Below are positions 17,982 through 26,528 of a DNA stretch of 64,000 nt, in pieces. How positions within the stretch are numbered: the stretch's first letter is position 1; every line of letters begins with the position of its first letter. Made by a program: the position numbers and the translations under genes. The notes beneath the pieces are model-generated. The model did no database searches and was not told the origin of the DNA. It saw only the letters and a list, made by a program, of their open reading frames with translations. The stretch lies in contig NZ_KK366007.1 of assembly GCF_000686725.1 (NCBI RefSeq), positions 414,198-478,197 of the forward strand, written 5' to 3'. Source of the DNA: Clostridium akagii DSM 12554 (GTDB lineage Bacteria; Bacillota; Clostridia; Clostridiales; Clostridiaceae).

Positions 17982-19859
17982 GTGGAAGCAGAGGAACACT
18001 ATAAAGAAGCAAGAAAAAAAGGAAGAAAAGATTACGCAGCTAGAGGTCCGCTGCTTTGCCTTGAAGAAATATTAAAGGATGAAGAAATAGTTGCAAATGT
18101 TGAGTTAGGTGTTTTTGAAATACCTTTAAAAAAAATAATTGGTACGTATTCTCATTTAAGAAGTGTTAGTTTTGCATGTAATTTTATGCCTATAATTGAA
18201 GAGAAATCTGAATTTAGAGGAAAATGGATTGCTGTGTGCAACCATCACCTAGAAGAGGGGATTAACCATCCAATTAAGGTTTACGAATATTTGAATTATT
18301 TTTATGTTATTGAAGGAAATAAGAGGGTAAGCGTACTGGAATATTTTGGAGCTTTTTCCGTCACTGCGGAAGTGATCAGAATGGTACCTAAGAAAAAAGA
18401 AGGTGATTTGACAAACAATGTGTATTATGAATTTCTAGAATTTTATCATAAAACAAAGATTAATTCTATATGGTTTACAAAAAGGCATAGTTTTCATAAA
18501 TTAATTAATTTAATTGAAAAATATAATCCGGAGCTTAAAATAGGGGATAATATATATCAGCATTTTAAAAATCATTCATATGATACATTTAGAGAGGTTT
18601 ATCTTAGAATGGGGGGACAAAAACTTCCAATAACAACAGGAGATGCATTCCTTGAATATGTTTGTTTATATGGAATCAATGATTACATGGATACAGGTGA
18701 ACTTGAGAATAGATTAAAGCAACTTATGAAAGAATTGGTTCATTTCAAAGAGAAGAATATAGAACTTCAAACCGATAATGAAAATGAGTCGGGGGGAGTA
18801 ATTACAACTATATCAAATTTAATCGGAATACCTAAAAAGCTAAAGGTTGCTTTCGTTTATGCTAGAAGTATTGAAACTTCAGGTTGGACTTATGGTCATG
18901 AGCTAGGGCGAAAATATGTTGAAGAAAAACTAAGTGGTCAAATAACTACAAAATATATTCAGCATGTTCCTGAAAATGGATCTGACTATGAATATATAAA
19001 ATTACTTGCAGAAGAAGGAAATAATGTTATTTTTACTACTAGTCCTATATTTAGAAATGCTACATTGAAATGTGCAATGGAATACCCTGAAGTTAAGTTT
19101 TTCAACTGTTCTGATGACAGACCCTATGAGCACATGAGCTGCTATTTTGGTAGAGTTTATGAACCAAGATTTTTGACTGGAATTATTGCAGGGTCAATGA
19201 CTAAGACTAATGTAATAGGATATTCAGCCACTAGTCCTACATCAGAAGTGATTTCAGCAATTAATTCCTTTGCGCTGGGGGCGAAGATAGTAAACCCATA
19301 TTCAGAGATAAAAGTAGCTTGGACTAATGAGTGGAATAGTCATGAAAAATTCACAAATGTAGAGAATCTGCTTCGGAGCAATGGTTGTGATATTATATCA
19401 AATAGAAATCTTAAAGTAGCGAGAGATGAAACAGAAAAGTATGGAGTCTATTCAATGCTTTGTAGTTTTGAAAATGATAGCATTGAACCTAATAAATTTT
19501 TAGCGGCACCCATTTGGAATTGGGGAATATATTATGAGAAAATTTTAAATAACATTCTAAATGATACCTTTAAAATAATAGTAGATATGTTTAGTTCAAG
19601 TCCTAAACTTGTAAATTTTTGGTACGGTATGTCCGAAGGAGTAGTTGATATATATTATTCTAAAAAATATGTACCAATACCGGTGCAAAAGCTTGTGGAG
19701 GCTATGAAAAAAATGCTTCTATCCAAGGAGTTTAGTCCTTTTACAGGTCCAATATGTGATAATAAAGGTAACTTGATGGTTACTGAGGATGAAGAGCTAA
19801 CTCTAGAACAAATATTTAATATGGATTGGTTTGTTGATAATGTTGAAGTTCTCAATTAA
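17982..19859 (+). CDS. Cytoplasmic ParB-like / BMP-domain fusion protein
   Basis: A 625-residue protein without signal peptide. The N-terminal part (~45-135) has a ParB/sulfiredoxin-like pattern (IPLKKIIGTY, then YFYVIEGNKRVSVLEYFGA), followed by a helical region (~150-280). From ~287 the sequence is a BMP (basic membrane protein/Med) nucleoside-binding fold: KLKVAFVYARSIETSGWTY, GNNVIFTTSPIFRNATL, EPRFLTGIIAGSMTKTNVIG, and NWGIYYEKILNNIL. BMP proteins normally are lipoproteins of nucleoside ABC importers; here there is no lipobox and no transporter gene, so it is more likely an intracellular sensor or regulator. GTG start with GGGAGGTG seven bases upstream. Function inferred only. Confidence 0.75.
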   Translation: MEAEEHYKEARKKGRKDYAARGPLLCLEEILKDEEIVANVELGVFEIPLKKIIGTYSHLRSVSFACNFMPIIEEKSEFRGKWIAVCNHHLEEGINHPIKVYEYLNYFYVIEGNKRVSVLEYFGAFSVTAEVIRMVPKKKEGDLTNNVYYEFLEFYHKTKINSIWFTKRHSFHKLINLIEKYNPELKIGDNIYQHFKNHSYDTFREVYLRMGGQKLPITTGDAFLEYVCLYGINDYMDTGELENRLKQLMKELVHFKEKNIELQTDNENESGGVITTISNLIGIPKKLKVAFVYARSIETSGWTYGHELGRKYVEEKLSGQITTKYIQHVPENGSDYEYIKLLAEEGNNVIFTTSPIFRNATLKCAMEYPEVKFFNCSDDRPYEHMSCYFGRVYEPRFLTGIIAGSMTKTNVIGYSATSPTSEVISAINSFALGAKIVNPYSEIKVAWTNEWNSHEKFTNVENLLRSNGCDIISNRNLKVARDETEKYGVYSMLCSFENDSIEPNKFLAAPIWNWGIYYEKILNNILNDTFKIIVDMFSSSPKLVNFWYGMSEGVVDIYYSKKYVPIPVQKLVEAMKKMLLSKEFSPFTGPICDNKGNLMVTEDEELTLEQIFNMDWFVDNVEVLN

Positions 19860-19898
19860 CAGATTACAGAAGAGTTTTTGATAAACCATAAAATCAAT

Positions 19899-19950
19899 AA
19901 AAGAGAATGTAAGTAGATTTGTTTAAATAAATCTATTTACATTCTCTTTT
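19899..19950. terminator. Bidirectional terminator, AGATTTG-family copy 2
   Basis: A long stem (GAGAATGTAAGTAGATTTG against AAATCTATTTACATTCTC) with A-run before and T-run after, between convergent genes. Confidence 0.8.
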
Positions 19951-19997
19951 AATTTTCGATTAATTTAATTTGAAAATTTTACTTATTTTTAGCAGGG

Positions 19998-20585
19998 TTA
20001 GTATTCCAGAATGTAGTAATCATAACCATTAACTATTGTGGTGTTCATATAGCTAGTAAGTCGTGGCTTTTTACCGTAGTTCATATGTACATGTCCATGA
20101 AAAAAATATTTTGGTGAGTATTTATTCATAAGATTATTAAAACACACAAAACCTTCGTGACAAAAGTCTTTGTCATCGTTAATTCCATTAGCTGGTGCAT
20201 GTGAAACTAATATATCAAATCCTTTATTAAATAAAAGCTTGAATTTAAGCTTGGAAACCCTTTTTTTCATTTGCCTTTCTGTGAATAAAAAGGGTTCTTC
20301 TTTATATTTCATGCTGCCACCAAGGCCTAAAATTCTTACGCCTTTAAATGTAATCAACCTATCTTCAATACATTCACAACCCTCAGGAGGATTTTTTATA
20401 TAACCACTGTCATGATTTCCGTGGATATAAAATACAGGGGCGTGCATCATGGTTGCTAAGTAACTTAAATATTCTGATTTTAAATCTCCGCAAGAAATAA
20501 TAAGATCAATATCATCAAATTTTTCTTTTTGAAAAAAATCCCATATATATTTTGATTCAACGTCGGAGACCAATAGTATTTTCAT
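19998..20585 (-). CDS. Metallophosphoesterase (calcineurin-like)
   Basis: A ~195-residue calcineurin-like phosphoesterase with a two-metal centre. Motifs in order: LLVSDVES (the usual D-x-H is D-x-E here), ISCGDLKSEYL, YIHGNHD, ILVSHAP and FFHGHVHMNYG. The D-x-E variant occurs, to my knowledge, in a clostridial subfamily and need not mean inactivity. ATG 20585 follows GGAAAGTGGG; a GTG twelve bases earlier lies inside that site. Substrate unknown; the protein is cytoplasmic. It converges with the BMP-fusion gene and diverges from the AraC regulator gene. Confidence 0.88.
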   Translation of the reverse strand: MKILLVSDVESKYIWDFFQKEKFDDIDLIISCGDLKSEYLSYLATMMHAPVFYIHGNHDSGYIKNPPEGCECIEDRLITFKGVRILGLGGSMKYKEEPFLFTERQMKKRVSKLKFKLLFNKGFDILVSHAPANGINDDKDFCHEGFVCFNNLMNKYSPKYFFHGHVHMNYGKKPRLTSYMNTTIVNGYDYYILEY

Positions 20586-20758
20586 AGAAAAACCCACTTT
20601 CCAGATTAATTAAGCATGCAATTGAGTATGAACATAGATAGCTAAGAACTCATTGCTATGTTAATTGTATTTACAAAAAAACTTACCTATGGATGATTAT
20701 AACATAATTATTCACATTAAAATATGAATAATTCAAATGAATTAATATAAGAGTGATA

Positions 20759-20767
20759 TGGTATAAT
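20759..20767 (+). promoter_or_regulatory. Extended -10 promoter of AraC gene
   Basis: TGGTATAAT is an extended -10 element 44 bases before the GTG start; no good -35 is visible. Confidence 0.5.
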
Positions 20768-20810
20768 CTAAGAAGATGATTTAATTTGTTTAATTATTGG
20801 GGGTTTTGAT

Positions 20811-21619
20811 GTGGAAAGTAATGCAGAAGGATTGGATCTTGAAGTTTATAATTGTGGTACGGAAAAAAAGAACCTACGCATTCATTTGCACCAGAAGTTA
20901 GAGAACATTTTTTTATTAATTTTATAATTGAAGGAAGTTGTATTTTTCATACAGATGGAAAATCATATAAATTAAAAAAAAACCAGGGATTTGTTGTTTT
21001 CCCAGATGTTATTACACATTACGAAGTTGATAATAAAAAGATATGGATGTATTATTGGGTTGAATTTAAGGGGATTAATGCTAAAAACTATCTAAAATTA
21101 GCTCGCATTGATGATAAAAAGCCTATATTTCAATGCGAAGAAGAAACTTTTATTAAAAATTGTTTTCAAGATATTATAAATGTTTCAAAAATTAAAGAAG
21201 GTAAAAATTTAAGATCCCACAATTTATTAGAAGTGCTTTTATGGGGGTTAATTGAAAAATCAAGTAAAGAAATTTCTATGGAGAGTAATTATAAGGATAT
21301 ATACATAGAGAAAACGCAACAGTTTATTGAGAATAATTATTACATGAATATAAGTGTGACTGAAATGTCAGAAAATATTGGTCTTAGCAAGAACTATTTT
21401 AGTTCATTTTTTAAGAAGCACTGGGGAATTACTCCACAGGAATATTTAATAAATTTTAGAATAGATAAGGCTTGTGAACTTTTGGAAGATTCAACACTTA
21501 TAATAGGTGATATTGCTCATTCTGTTGGTTATATAGATGCACTAGGTTTTTCAAAAATGTTTAAAAAAATAAAAGGTGTATCACCTAGAAATTACAGAAA
21601 TGGAGTAAAGAGGCAATAA
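20811..21619 (+). CDS. AraC-family regulator, split by a -1 frameshift
   Basis: An AraC-type transcription regulator: N-terminal cupin-like ligand domain (HFFINFIIEGSCIFHTDGKS, FVVFPDVITHYEVD, WMYYWVEF) and a C-terminal double helix-turn-helix (ISVTEMSENIGLSKNYFSSF; IGDIAHSVGYIDALGFSKMF) ending SPRNYRNGVK. The N-terminus is in another frame: a GTG at 20811 with GGGGGT six bases upstream encodes MESNAEGLDLEVYNCGTEKK, which fits the family's usual start, and a -1 shift at 20864-20870 joins it to EPTHSFAPEV. Without the shift only a TTG at 20852, right after an in-frame stop and with no binding site, could start the main frame. Frameshift mutation, base-calling error in the A7 run, or real ribosomal/transcriptional slippage are all possible. 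Confidence 0.75.
20864..20870 (+). other. Slippery heptamer A AAA AAG at the frame change
   Basis: In the upstream frame the codons read ACG GAA AAA AAG, that is A AAA AAG in exact -1 slippery phase, the same heptamer as in the E. coli dnaX frameshift site. After a -1 slip the next codon is GAA, the first of the downstream frame. No clear stimulatory hairpin or upstream Shine-Dalgarno is visible. Confidence 0.6.
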
Positions 21620-21654
21620 ATACTTTGGGGTTAAAATGAAAAGAACAGTAAAAA

Positions 21655-21700
21655 AGGATGCAAGCAGATTTGCGTAAATAAGTCTGCTTGCATCCCATTT
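21655..21700. terminator. Bidirectional terminator, AGATTTG-family copy 3
   Basis: Stem GGATGCAAGCAGATTTG / AGTCTGCTTGCATCC with an A-run before it, between the AraC gene and the convergent DUF4489-like gene. Confidence 0.75.
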
Positions 21701-21730
21701 AGTTATTATAAATATTTTAATTAAGCATTT

Positions 21731-22333
21731 TTAGCCTAATCTGGTACTACCAACAGCTAGTGCAGCAATCTGTGCATTTGTGAATTGAATAGAACCAGTG
21801 CTTATAGGAGCAACAAGTGAAAGTGTTGCAGCTATTACTTCAACTACATAGGTAGTTTCTCTTAATCTAGTGTTTTCTTCTCCAAAAATAAAGCCAAATG
21901 GGATAGAAAAACTATTAGTCGCACCTAATAATAAAAGATTTGTTGAAAAAGTCTCTAGAGGTTCTTTTACTACTGCACTAGGGTATCCAAAACGTACTCT
22001 GCTTAATCTTACTGTTATTGAATCTGTTGCTGCAAGTACTCCTGTAAGAACTAGAAAACTTGAAAATTCAATCTTAATATTTGCAAAGCAAAAACAAGTT
22101 GGATCCAATGTAACTTGAGCTATTAAGAGCGGATTGGCAGCGGTTATAGTTGGCGCGTTAGCACCATTGATTAGTACAGACGAACCTTTTCCAACCTCTA
22201 AAAGTGCAGAACCTGGAACTGGATGTAAATCTTCTCGTTCCTTGCATTCACAAAACCTTGGTGGGCAAGGATCAACACATTTTTTGTGGTGCTCAAAGCA
22301 GTCTTCATTATTTTTATTTGAAAGCGAATTCAT
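21731..22333 (-). CDS. DUF4489-like protein, probable spore-surface component
   Basis: A 200-residue protein with a Cys-rich N-terminus (C-x(6)-C-x(3)-C-x(4)-C-x-C within residues ~12-31) and a beta-rich body. The order of features, a short Cys/acidic head, LLEVGKGS, then AQVTLDPTCFCFANIKIEFS, matches what I remember of the clostridial DUF4489 family; this is by likeness only. No signal peptide. AAGGAGGA lies just before the ATG. A mother-cell sigma-K-like promoter upstream (22402-22428) supports expression late in sporulation. It could be a coat, exosporium or appendage subunit; the mixed Cys and beta content fits an insoluble assembled protein. Confidence 0.6.
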   Translation of the reverse strand: MNSLSNKNNEDCFEHHKKCVDPCPPRFCECKEREDLHPVPGSALLEVGKGSSVLINGANAPTITAANPLLIAQVTLDPTCFCFANIKIEFSSFLVLTGVLAATDSITVRLSRVRFGYPSAVVKEPLETFSTNLLLLGATNSFSIPFGFIFGEENTRLRETTYVVEVIAATLSLVAPISTGSIQFTNAQIAALAVGSTRLG

Positions 22334-22401
22334 AAATATAATCCTCCTTAATTTTTATTTCAAGTCATAATTAATAAAGTAAGTTGCACTTATTGCTAAT
22401 A

Positions 22402-22428
22402 TAGTATATGAATATACGTAAGATTTGT
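22402..22428 (-). promoter_or_regulatory. Sigma-K/sigma-E-like sporulation promoter
   Basis: On the minus strand, CATATACTA (22402-22410) fits the sigma-K -10 consensus CATAnnnTA, with AC at the -35 position 16 bases upstream (complement at 22427-22428). It lies ~70 bases upstream of the DUF4489-like gene. Short motif, so suggestive only. Confidence 0.45.
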
Positions 22429-22456
22429 GAAAACTTTGGTCTAAACCAGTTATAAT

Positions 22457-23227
22457 TTAACGTTCGTATTCAGTTTCATCATCGTATTCTGAAAATAATG
22501 GTGTTAAATTTTGATCTGGATAAAATTTGGGAATAGGAGCTTTCTTAAATTTCTCGCATATATTTTCTTCTGGAGTAGGCGTACATGGTTCTTTGGGTAT
22601 TGGGCAGTAATCATATGCTGGTATAAGAAGCTGTACAATAAGTTCACATTTTACTACGATGTAATAACCTAATGTAATATCCAAAACGTCGCAACCACCT
22701 TCGTCCTTGGTAAGTAAGCCTTGCAATGCGCTGGCAACCATTTCTAATTTAATAATATTGTTATCACATTTTTTCTCGTCACCCTTTACAAAATGGTTAG
22801 AAACTTGAGAGAGTGAGTCAGGACAGTAGAACTTTCCAATTACATCTGTTCTATTGATTTCAAAAAATTCTGTTTTATTAACAGCGTTGTTATCAATATA
22901 GTCAGAGTAGAAAGAAATAGTGTAAGATATAGTTACTTTTTTGAAATCTGGATCCTCTCTAAGTGGTATTTTTTCAACTGACACAAGTGTTACATTGAAA
23001 TCTCTACTATCAATATATATTTTAGGATCAGCTAAGGGGTTACTTCTAAGTTCGTTGTCTGTTGAATTTGTATCTGGGCCTTCATCGTAAACGAGGCATC
23101 TTTTTATAAGGCATTGATCAAATACTTTAGGTACTTCAATACAAACTAGTTCTGAAGGATCAGGCAAACGTCCCTGTTTGTTTACAATACCTGGTCGTGG
23201 GACAAATTTATCAAAATTGATAGACAT
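22457..23227 (-). CDS. Unrecognised beta-rich Cys-containing protein, possible spore coat protein
   Basis: A 256-residue protein I do not recognise. No signal peptide or membrane segment. The N-terminal ~35 residues (SELVCIEVPKVFDQCLIKRC) hold three cysteines; the body alternates beta-type stretches (RDFNVTLVSVEKIPL, KKVTISYTISFYSD, LGYYIVVKCELIVQLLIPAY); the tail is Pro/Cys-rich (CPIPKEPCTPTPEENIC) and ends in an acidic stretch. This composition resembles clostridial structural spore proteins. GGAGGAAAG precedes the ATG. It lies between the DUF4489-like gene (same strand) and the divergent propeller/coiled-coil genes. Confidence 0.6.
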   Translation of the reverse strand: MSINFDKFVPRPGIVNKQGRLPDPSELVCIEVPKVFDQCLIKRCLVYDEGPDTNSTDNELRSNPLADPKIYIDSRDFNVTLVSVEKIPLREDPDFKKVTISYTISFYSDYIDNNAVNKTEFFEINRTDVIGKFYCPDSLSQVSNHFVKGDEKKCDNNIIKLEMVASALQGLLTKDEGGCDVLDITLGYYIVVKCELIVQLLIPAYDYCPIPKEPCTPTPEENICEKFKKAPIPKFYPDQNLTPLFSEYDDETEYER

Positions 23228-23281
23228 ATACTTTCCTCCTTTTTAGAGAATATGAATTAGGTGAAAATCTATATAATGCTT

Positions 23282-23324
23282 ACAGTACATCATATGCATA
23301 AAGCTAAAAATGGTGATGTACTGT
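23282..23324. promoter_or_regulatory. Inverted repeat in a divergent intergenic region
   Basis: Arms ACAGTACATCA (23282-23292) and TGATGTACTGT (23314-23324), 21-base loop, in the ~180-bp space between two divergently read genes. It could be an operator with widely spaced half-sites or an RNA hairpin at the 5' end of either leader. Confidence 0.4.
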
Positions 23325-23405
23325 GAAACCTTTAAATAAAAATCTTAATCTATAAAGTTATAAAAATAAATCATTTGAAATATAATTTTATAGAGGTGAA
23401 TGTTT

Positions 23406-24824
23406 ATGAGTATTATCTTCCCATGGATATATATTGACTTATTAAATAATATATGGATTTTAAATCTTAATGCTAATGGCGATTTATATTATAAAATAAT
23501 GTATGAAGAAGAAAAATGGACAGATGAAAGGCTGATCGATAGTGGAGTGACTGCATATAGCACATATATAGAAGATGAAACAATACATATTGTGTATTGT
23601 AATATTAAAAATGAATTAAGATATTGTACTATGAAAAATAAAAAATGGTTAGGGAAGGTACTCTATAGTATCGATAATAATTTTATAGTTCAAGAAATAA
23701 AAATAAAAATTTTTGAAAGCAAAATGCATATTTTCTATTTAATGAAGGAAAATGAAGGCGGTGATCATGGAGTATTAATGAATTGTATTTGGAACGGTGA
23801 AGATACAACATTAAACACCATAGCAGATGTGATTTTACCAGTAAATTCAATGGAATATTTTAAAATTCAGTTGAATGAAATAAATAGCTTGTTTGTTATT
23901 TTCATTACAGATGAAGGCGATGGGGTAGCATTAAAAAGTTGCAATTATGTAAATAAAAATTGGACAGTAGCAAAATGGCTCTATTCTGTTCAGGGGGAAG
24001 ATATTGATTTTGATGTTATTGGGAATCATATATTAAACAAATGGAAGGAAGGAAATACATATTTCCTTGAAGGTGTATGTATAGATGAAAAAGGTATTAA
24101 GGAAAGCTCAAGGATACATGAAAGCGAAAATGAAATCATAGAACCAATGATGTTTAATAGTGACAAAAAATTATATTCTAGTTGGATAGAAAATAATTTA
24201 ATAGTTTATTCTAGTTTTACTGATGGAAAATGGAATAAAGTCAAGAAGGCTAAAATTGAGCAAAGTTATAATATTAAGGTTTATAATTCTTATTTTTATT
24301 CAGCAAATAATCTTATTGAAGGAAGAAAAATTTATGTTACAAATGAACCTAAGTTTGAAATTTTAGATTACGATAGGCTTATAGAGAAAGATATAGATGA
24401 TACTAATAAAGTTGATCAATCAAGATACAATGATGAAATTATAAGAGTTAATAAGGATAATGAAAGATTAGAAAAGGAGATTGCATTTATTAATATGCAA
24501 TTAGAAAAAAAACAGGGAATAATTAGAGAATATGAAGAGAATAACAAAAATATATTGACTAGCAAAAATAATAGCATGTTTTTGCAATTACAAGAGAGTA
24601 TTCAAAAAGAATTAGATAGAATTAAAAATCAACTAAAAGAAGAAAAGATAATAAGTAGTGATCTAAAAAAACAACTTAAGGAAAATGATGAAAGAAATGT
24701 TTTACTTCAAAAACAGGTAAATATTTTAAGTGAAGAAAACAAAAAACTAATGGATGATGTGGAATTGGAAAGGAACAAGACTTTTATTAACCGCTTTTTA
24801 AGAAGAAAATCCAGTGATCAATAA
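23406..24824 (+). CDS. Beta-propeller-like/coiled-coil protein, first of a pair
   Basis: A ~472-residue cytoplasmic-type protein of unknown function. Residues ~1-310 are built of repeated beta units of 40-50 residues with W/Y-rich strands (WIYIDLLNNIWILNLN, IHIVYCNIKNELRYC, NLIVYSSFTDGKWNKV), suggesting a beta-propeller. Residues ~325-455 are a long coiled coil (NKDNERLEKEIAFINMQLEK), ending in a basic tail FINRFLRRKSSDQ. No signal peptide. The ATG at 23406 is taken because GAGGTGA precedes it; the ATG six bases earlier overlaps that site. The next gene has the same architecture and begins at or within its 3' end. Context with spore-surface-like genes suggests a role in the spore exterior. 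Confidence 0.65.
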   Translation: MSIIFPWIYIDLLNNIWILNLNANGDLYYKIMYEEEKWTDERLIDSGVTAYSTYIEDETIHIVYCNIKNELRYCTMKNKKWLGKVLYSIDNNFIVQEIKIKIFESKMHIFYLMKENEGGDHGVLMNCIWNGEDTTLNTIADVILPVNSMEYFKIQLNEINSLFVIFITDEGDGVALKSCNYVNKNWTVAKWLYSVQGEDIDFDVIGNHILNKWKEGNTYFLEGVCIDEKGIKESSRIHESENEIIEPMMFNSDKKLYSSWIENNLIVYSSFTDGKWNKVKKAKIEQSYNIKVYNSYFYSANNLIEGRKIYVTNEPKFEILDYDRLIEKDIDDTNKVDQSRYNDEIIRVNKDNERLEKEIAFINMQLEKKQGIIREYEENNKNILTSKNNSMFLQLQESIQKELDRIKNQLKEEKIISSDLKKQLKENDERNVLLQKQVNILSEENKKLMDDVELERNKTFINRFLRRKSSDQ

Positions 24825-24846
24825 ATTAGGTGGTGAGATATATTTT

Positions 24847-26112
24847 GTGATAGAGAAAAAGTATGTCATTTTTTTATGTAATTCTAATAAAAGTTACATT
24901 ACAATTGCAGATGGTAATAAAATAATAAATAAAATTGAGATGGAAACTCCGCATAATAACATATACTTGGATGAAAATAATAATATATATTTTATTAACT
25001 ATAAAACAAATAAAATTGTATCTATAGATAAGCAATATAAAATTAATAAAGTTTGGAATATCCATAATAATGGTAAGATTAACGTGGATTTGCAAAATCA
25101 TAAAATATACGTTTGTGATACAGCAAAAGTATGGGTTTACGATTTAACTAATGGGGATAAGATAGGTAGCATATCTGGGTTTAGCGCTGCTAGCTGCATA
25201 GAACTCGATAAAACAAGAAAAATAATTTTCATATTAGATATATTAAAAAAAGAATTAAAATCATTTGATACTTCAAATTTAAAATTGATTTCAAAATATG
25301 AGAATTTAGGAAACAGTCCTTTCAAGTTTTGCATTGGACAAAACGGTAAATACATATACGTTGCAAACAAAGGTGGACTTACAGAAAAATATAAGAGCAA
25401 TATATTTATACTAGATAGTGTAAACGGGGAAAATATTGAAATAGATTTTGAAAAAAAATCATTAATAACTTCAATGGAGCTATGTGGAAAATTTTTATAT
25501 ATAATAAATGCAGGTTTAAATAAACTTCAAGTTATTGATATATTAAACGAAAGAAATATTGATATAGTAAATACAACATTTAAGAAACCTAAAATATTTT
25601 GCGCTTCACCAGATAAAACCATTTTATTAGTGGTGAGTAAAAGTGATGATAATAGAGTTGCAATAGATGTTTTAGATACAACTACAAAGGTTATAAAGGA
25701 TACTTTTTTTTCTGAAATTATTGATGAAAACACTTTGAATATGATAATTACGTGCAGAGAAATAAAAAATCTTACATTAGAAGAAAAAAACGTAGATGGA
25801 GAAAAACAAATAAGTGAAGATAATGAAACATTTGAAATAAGGGATTTGAAAAATTATTTCAAAAGAATATTGTCGGAATTTGAAAAAATAAAACTTGTAC
25901 AGATTGAGAACCAAAAAGAAATTGCATGGCAAAAAGAAAAAGTGGATTATTATAAAAAAGATAACGACAAGCTTAGAGAACAAAATAATTATTATAAAAA
26001 AAAATTATTTAAAGCTGACAAAGAGAAAATTATTATTGAGGAAAAGCTGGCTGAAAAGTCGAGAATCATAAAAGAGCATAGGAATTTCAGTAGATATGTG
26101 GATAACCCATAG
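24847..26112 (+). CDS. YVTN-type beta-propeller/coiled-coil protein, second of a pair
   Basis: A ~421-residue protein. Residues ~1-300 carry a YncE/YVTN-like propeller: repeated units such as NNIYFINYKTNKIVSID, KIYVCDTAKVWVYDLTNGD, KYIYVANKGG and FLYIINAGLNKLQVIDIL. The C-terminal ~90 residues form a charged coiled coil (EIAWQKEKVDYYKKDNDKL) ending NFSRYVDNP. No signal peptide. GTG 24847 is preferred because AGGTGGTGAG lies nine bases upstream; another GTG at 24814 would overlap the preceding gene. Same propeller-then-coil plan as its neighbour but little residue identity, so the pair may assemble with each other. Function unknown. Confidence 0.65.
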   Translation: MIEKKYVIFLCNSNKSYITIADGNKIINKIEMETPHNNIYLDENNNIYFINYKTNKIVSIDKQYKINKVWNIHNNGKINVDLQNHKIYVCDTAKVWVYDLTNGDKIGSISGFSAASCIELDKTRKIIFILDILKKELKSFDTSNLKLISKYENLGNSPFKFCIGQNGKYIYVANKGGLTEKYKSNIFILDSVNGENIEIDFEKKSLITSMELCGKFLYIINAGLNKLQVIDILNERNIDIVNTTFKKPKIFCASPDKTILLVVSKSDDNRVAIDVLDTTTKVIKDTFFSEIIDENTLNMIITCREIKNLTLEEKNVDGEKQISEDNETFEIRDLKNYFKRILSEFEKIKLVQIENQKEIAWQKEKVDYYKKDNDKLREQNNYYKKKLFKADKEKIIIEEKLAEKSRIIKEHRNFSRYVDNP

Positions 26113-26146
26113 ATTTAAAATTATGAGTTACCCACATATTTTATTT
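26094..26146 (+). terminator. Terminator overlapping the end of the propeller gene
   Basis: A 13-bp stem with one mismatch (ATATGTGGATAAC 26094-26106 against GTTACCCACATAT 26127-26139), then ATTTTATTT. Confidence 0.6.
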
Positions 26147-26160
26147 CAGATAGCTAAGAT

Positions 26161-26313
26161 CTATTTTTCAGAGGAATTGTTCTTAGATGTTGATACCCAT
26201 TGGTTGTCAGTAGCTGTTTTTTCTTTCTTACTAGAATTATTTGGAGTAACCGGAGGTTTAATATTTTGTGATGCCCATTGGTTATTAGTACTAGATTTTA
26301 ATTGTTTTCCCAT
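26161..26313 (-). CDS. Small protein, 50 residues, with repeated NQW motif
   Basis: A 50-codon reading frame, ATG to TAG, with AAAGGGTG seven bases before the start. It is very hydrophilic, Asn/Ser/Lys-rich, and contains two related motifs, TNNQWAS (~9-15) and TDNQWVS (~35-41), separated by a Pro/Ser/Lys-rich linker. No Cys and no hydrophobic segment. The good binding site and the internal repeat argue that it is real. It converges with the propeller/coiled-coil gene and may be another small spore or surface component; I do not recognise the family. Confidence 0.55.
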   Translation of the reverse strand: MGKQLKSSTNNQWASQNIKPPVTPNNSSKKEKTATDNQWVSTSKNNSSEK

Positions 26314-26528
26314 TATAAACACCCTTTCTTAGTAGTAATATTTTCACATTTAGTTTACTTAATTATAAAAAATATACTCATGGAAAATAAATGAATTATT
26401 TACAACAAAAAAACTAAAATTTTATACTTTTGTTGATAAAGATAGAAAAATAAAGTAACATTAAATATATGTATTTTGTGAAAACAATATGATTTTATAT
26501 CTATTATTCCAAGCAAGGGAGATTATAT

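Noticed and set aside
20540..20585. Metallophosphoesterase with D-x-E in place of D-x-H
   Set aside because: I believe this is a subfamily feature; the remaining metal motifs are intact, so not treated as a broken enzyme.
21731..22333. DUF4489-like protein as an endospore appendage (Ena) subunit
   Set aside because: It is nearly twice the length of Ena subunits and no typical N-terminal connector was seen; kept as a general spore-surface candidate.
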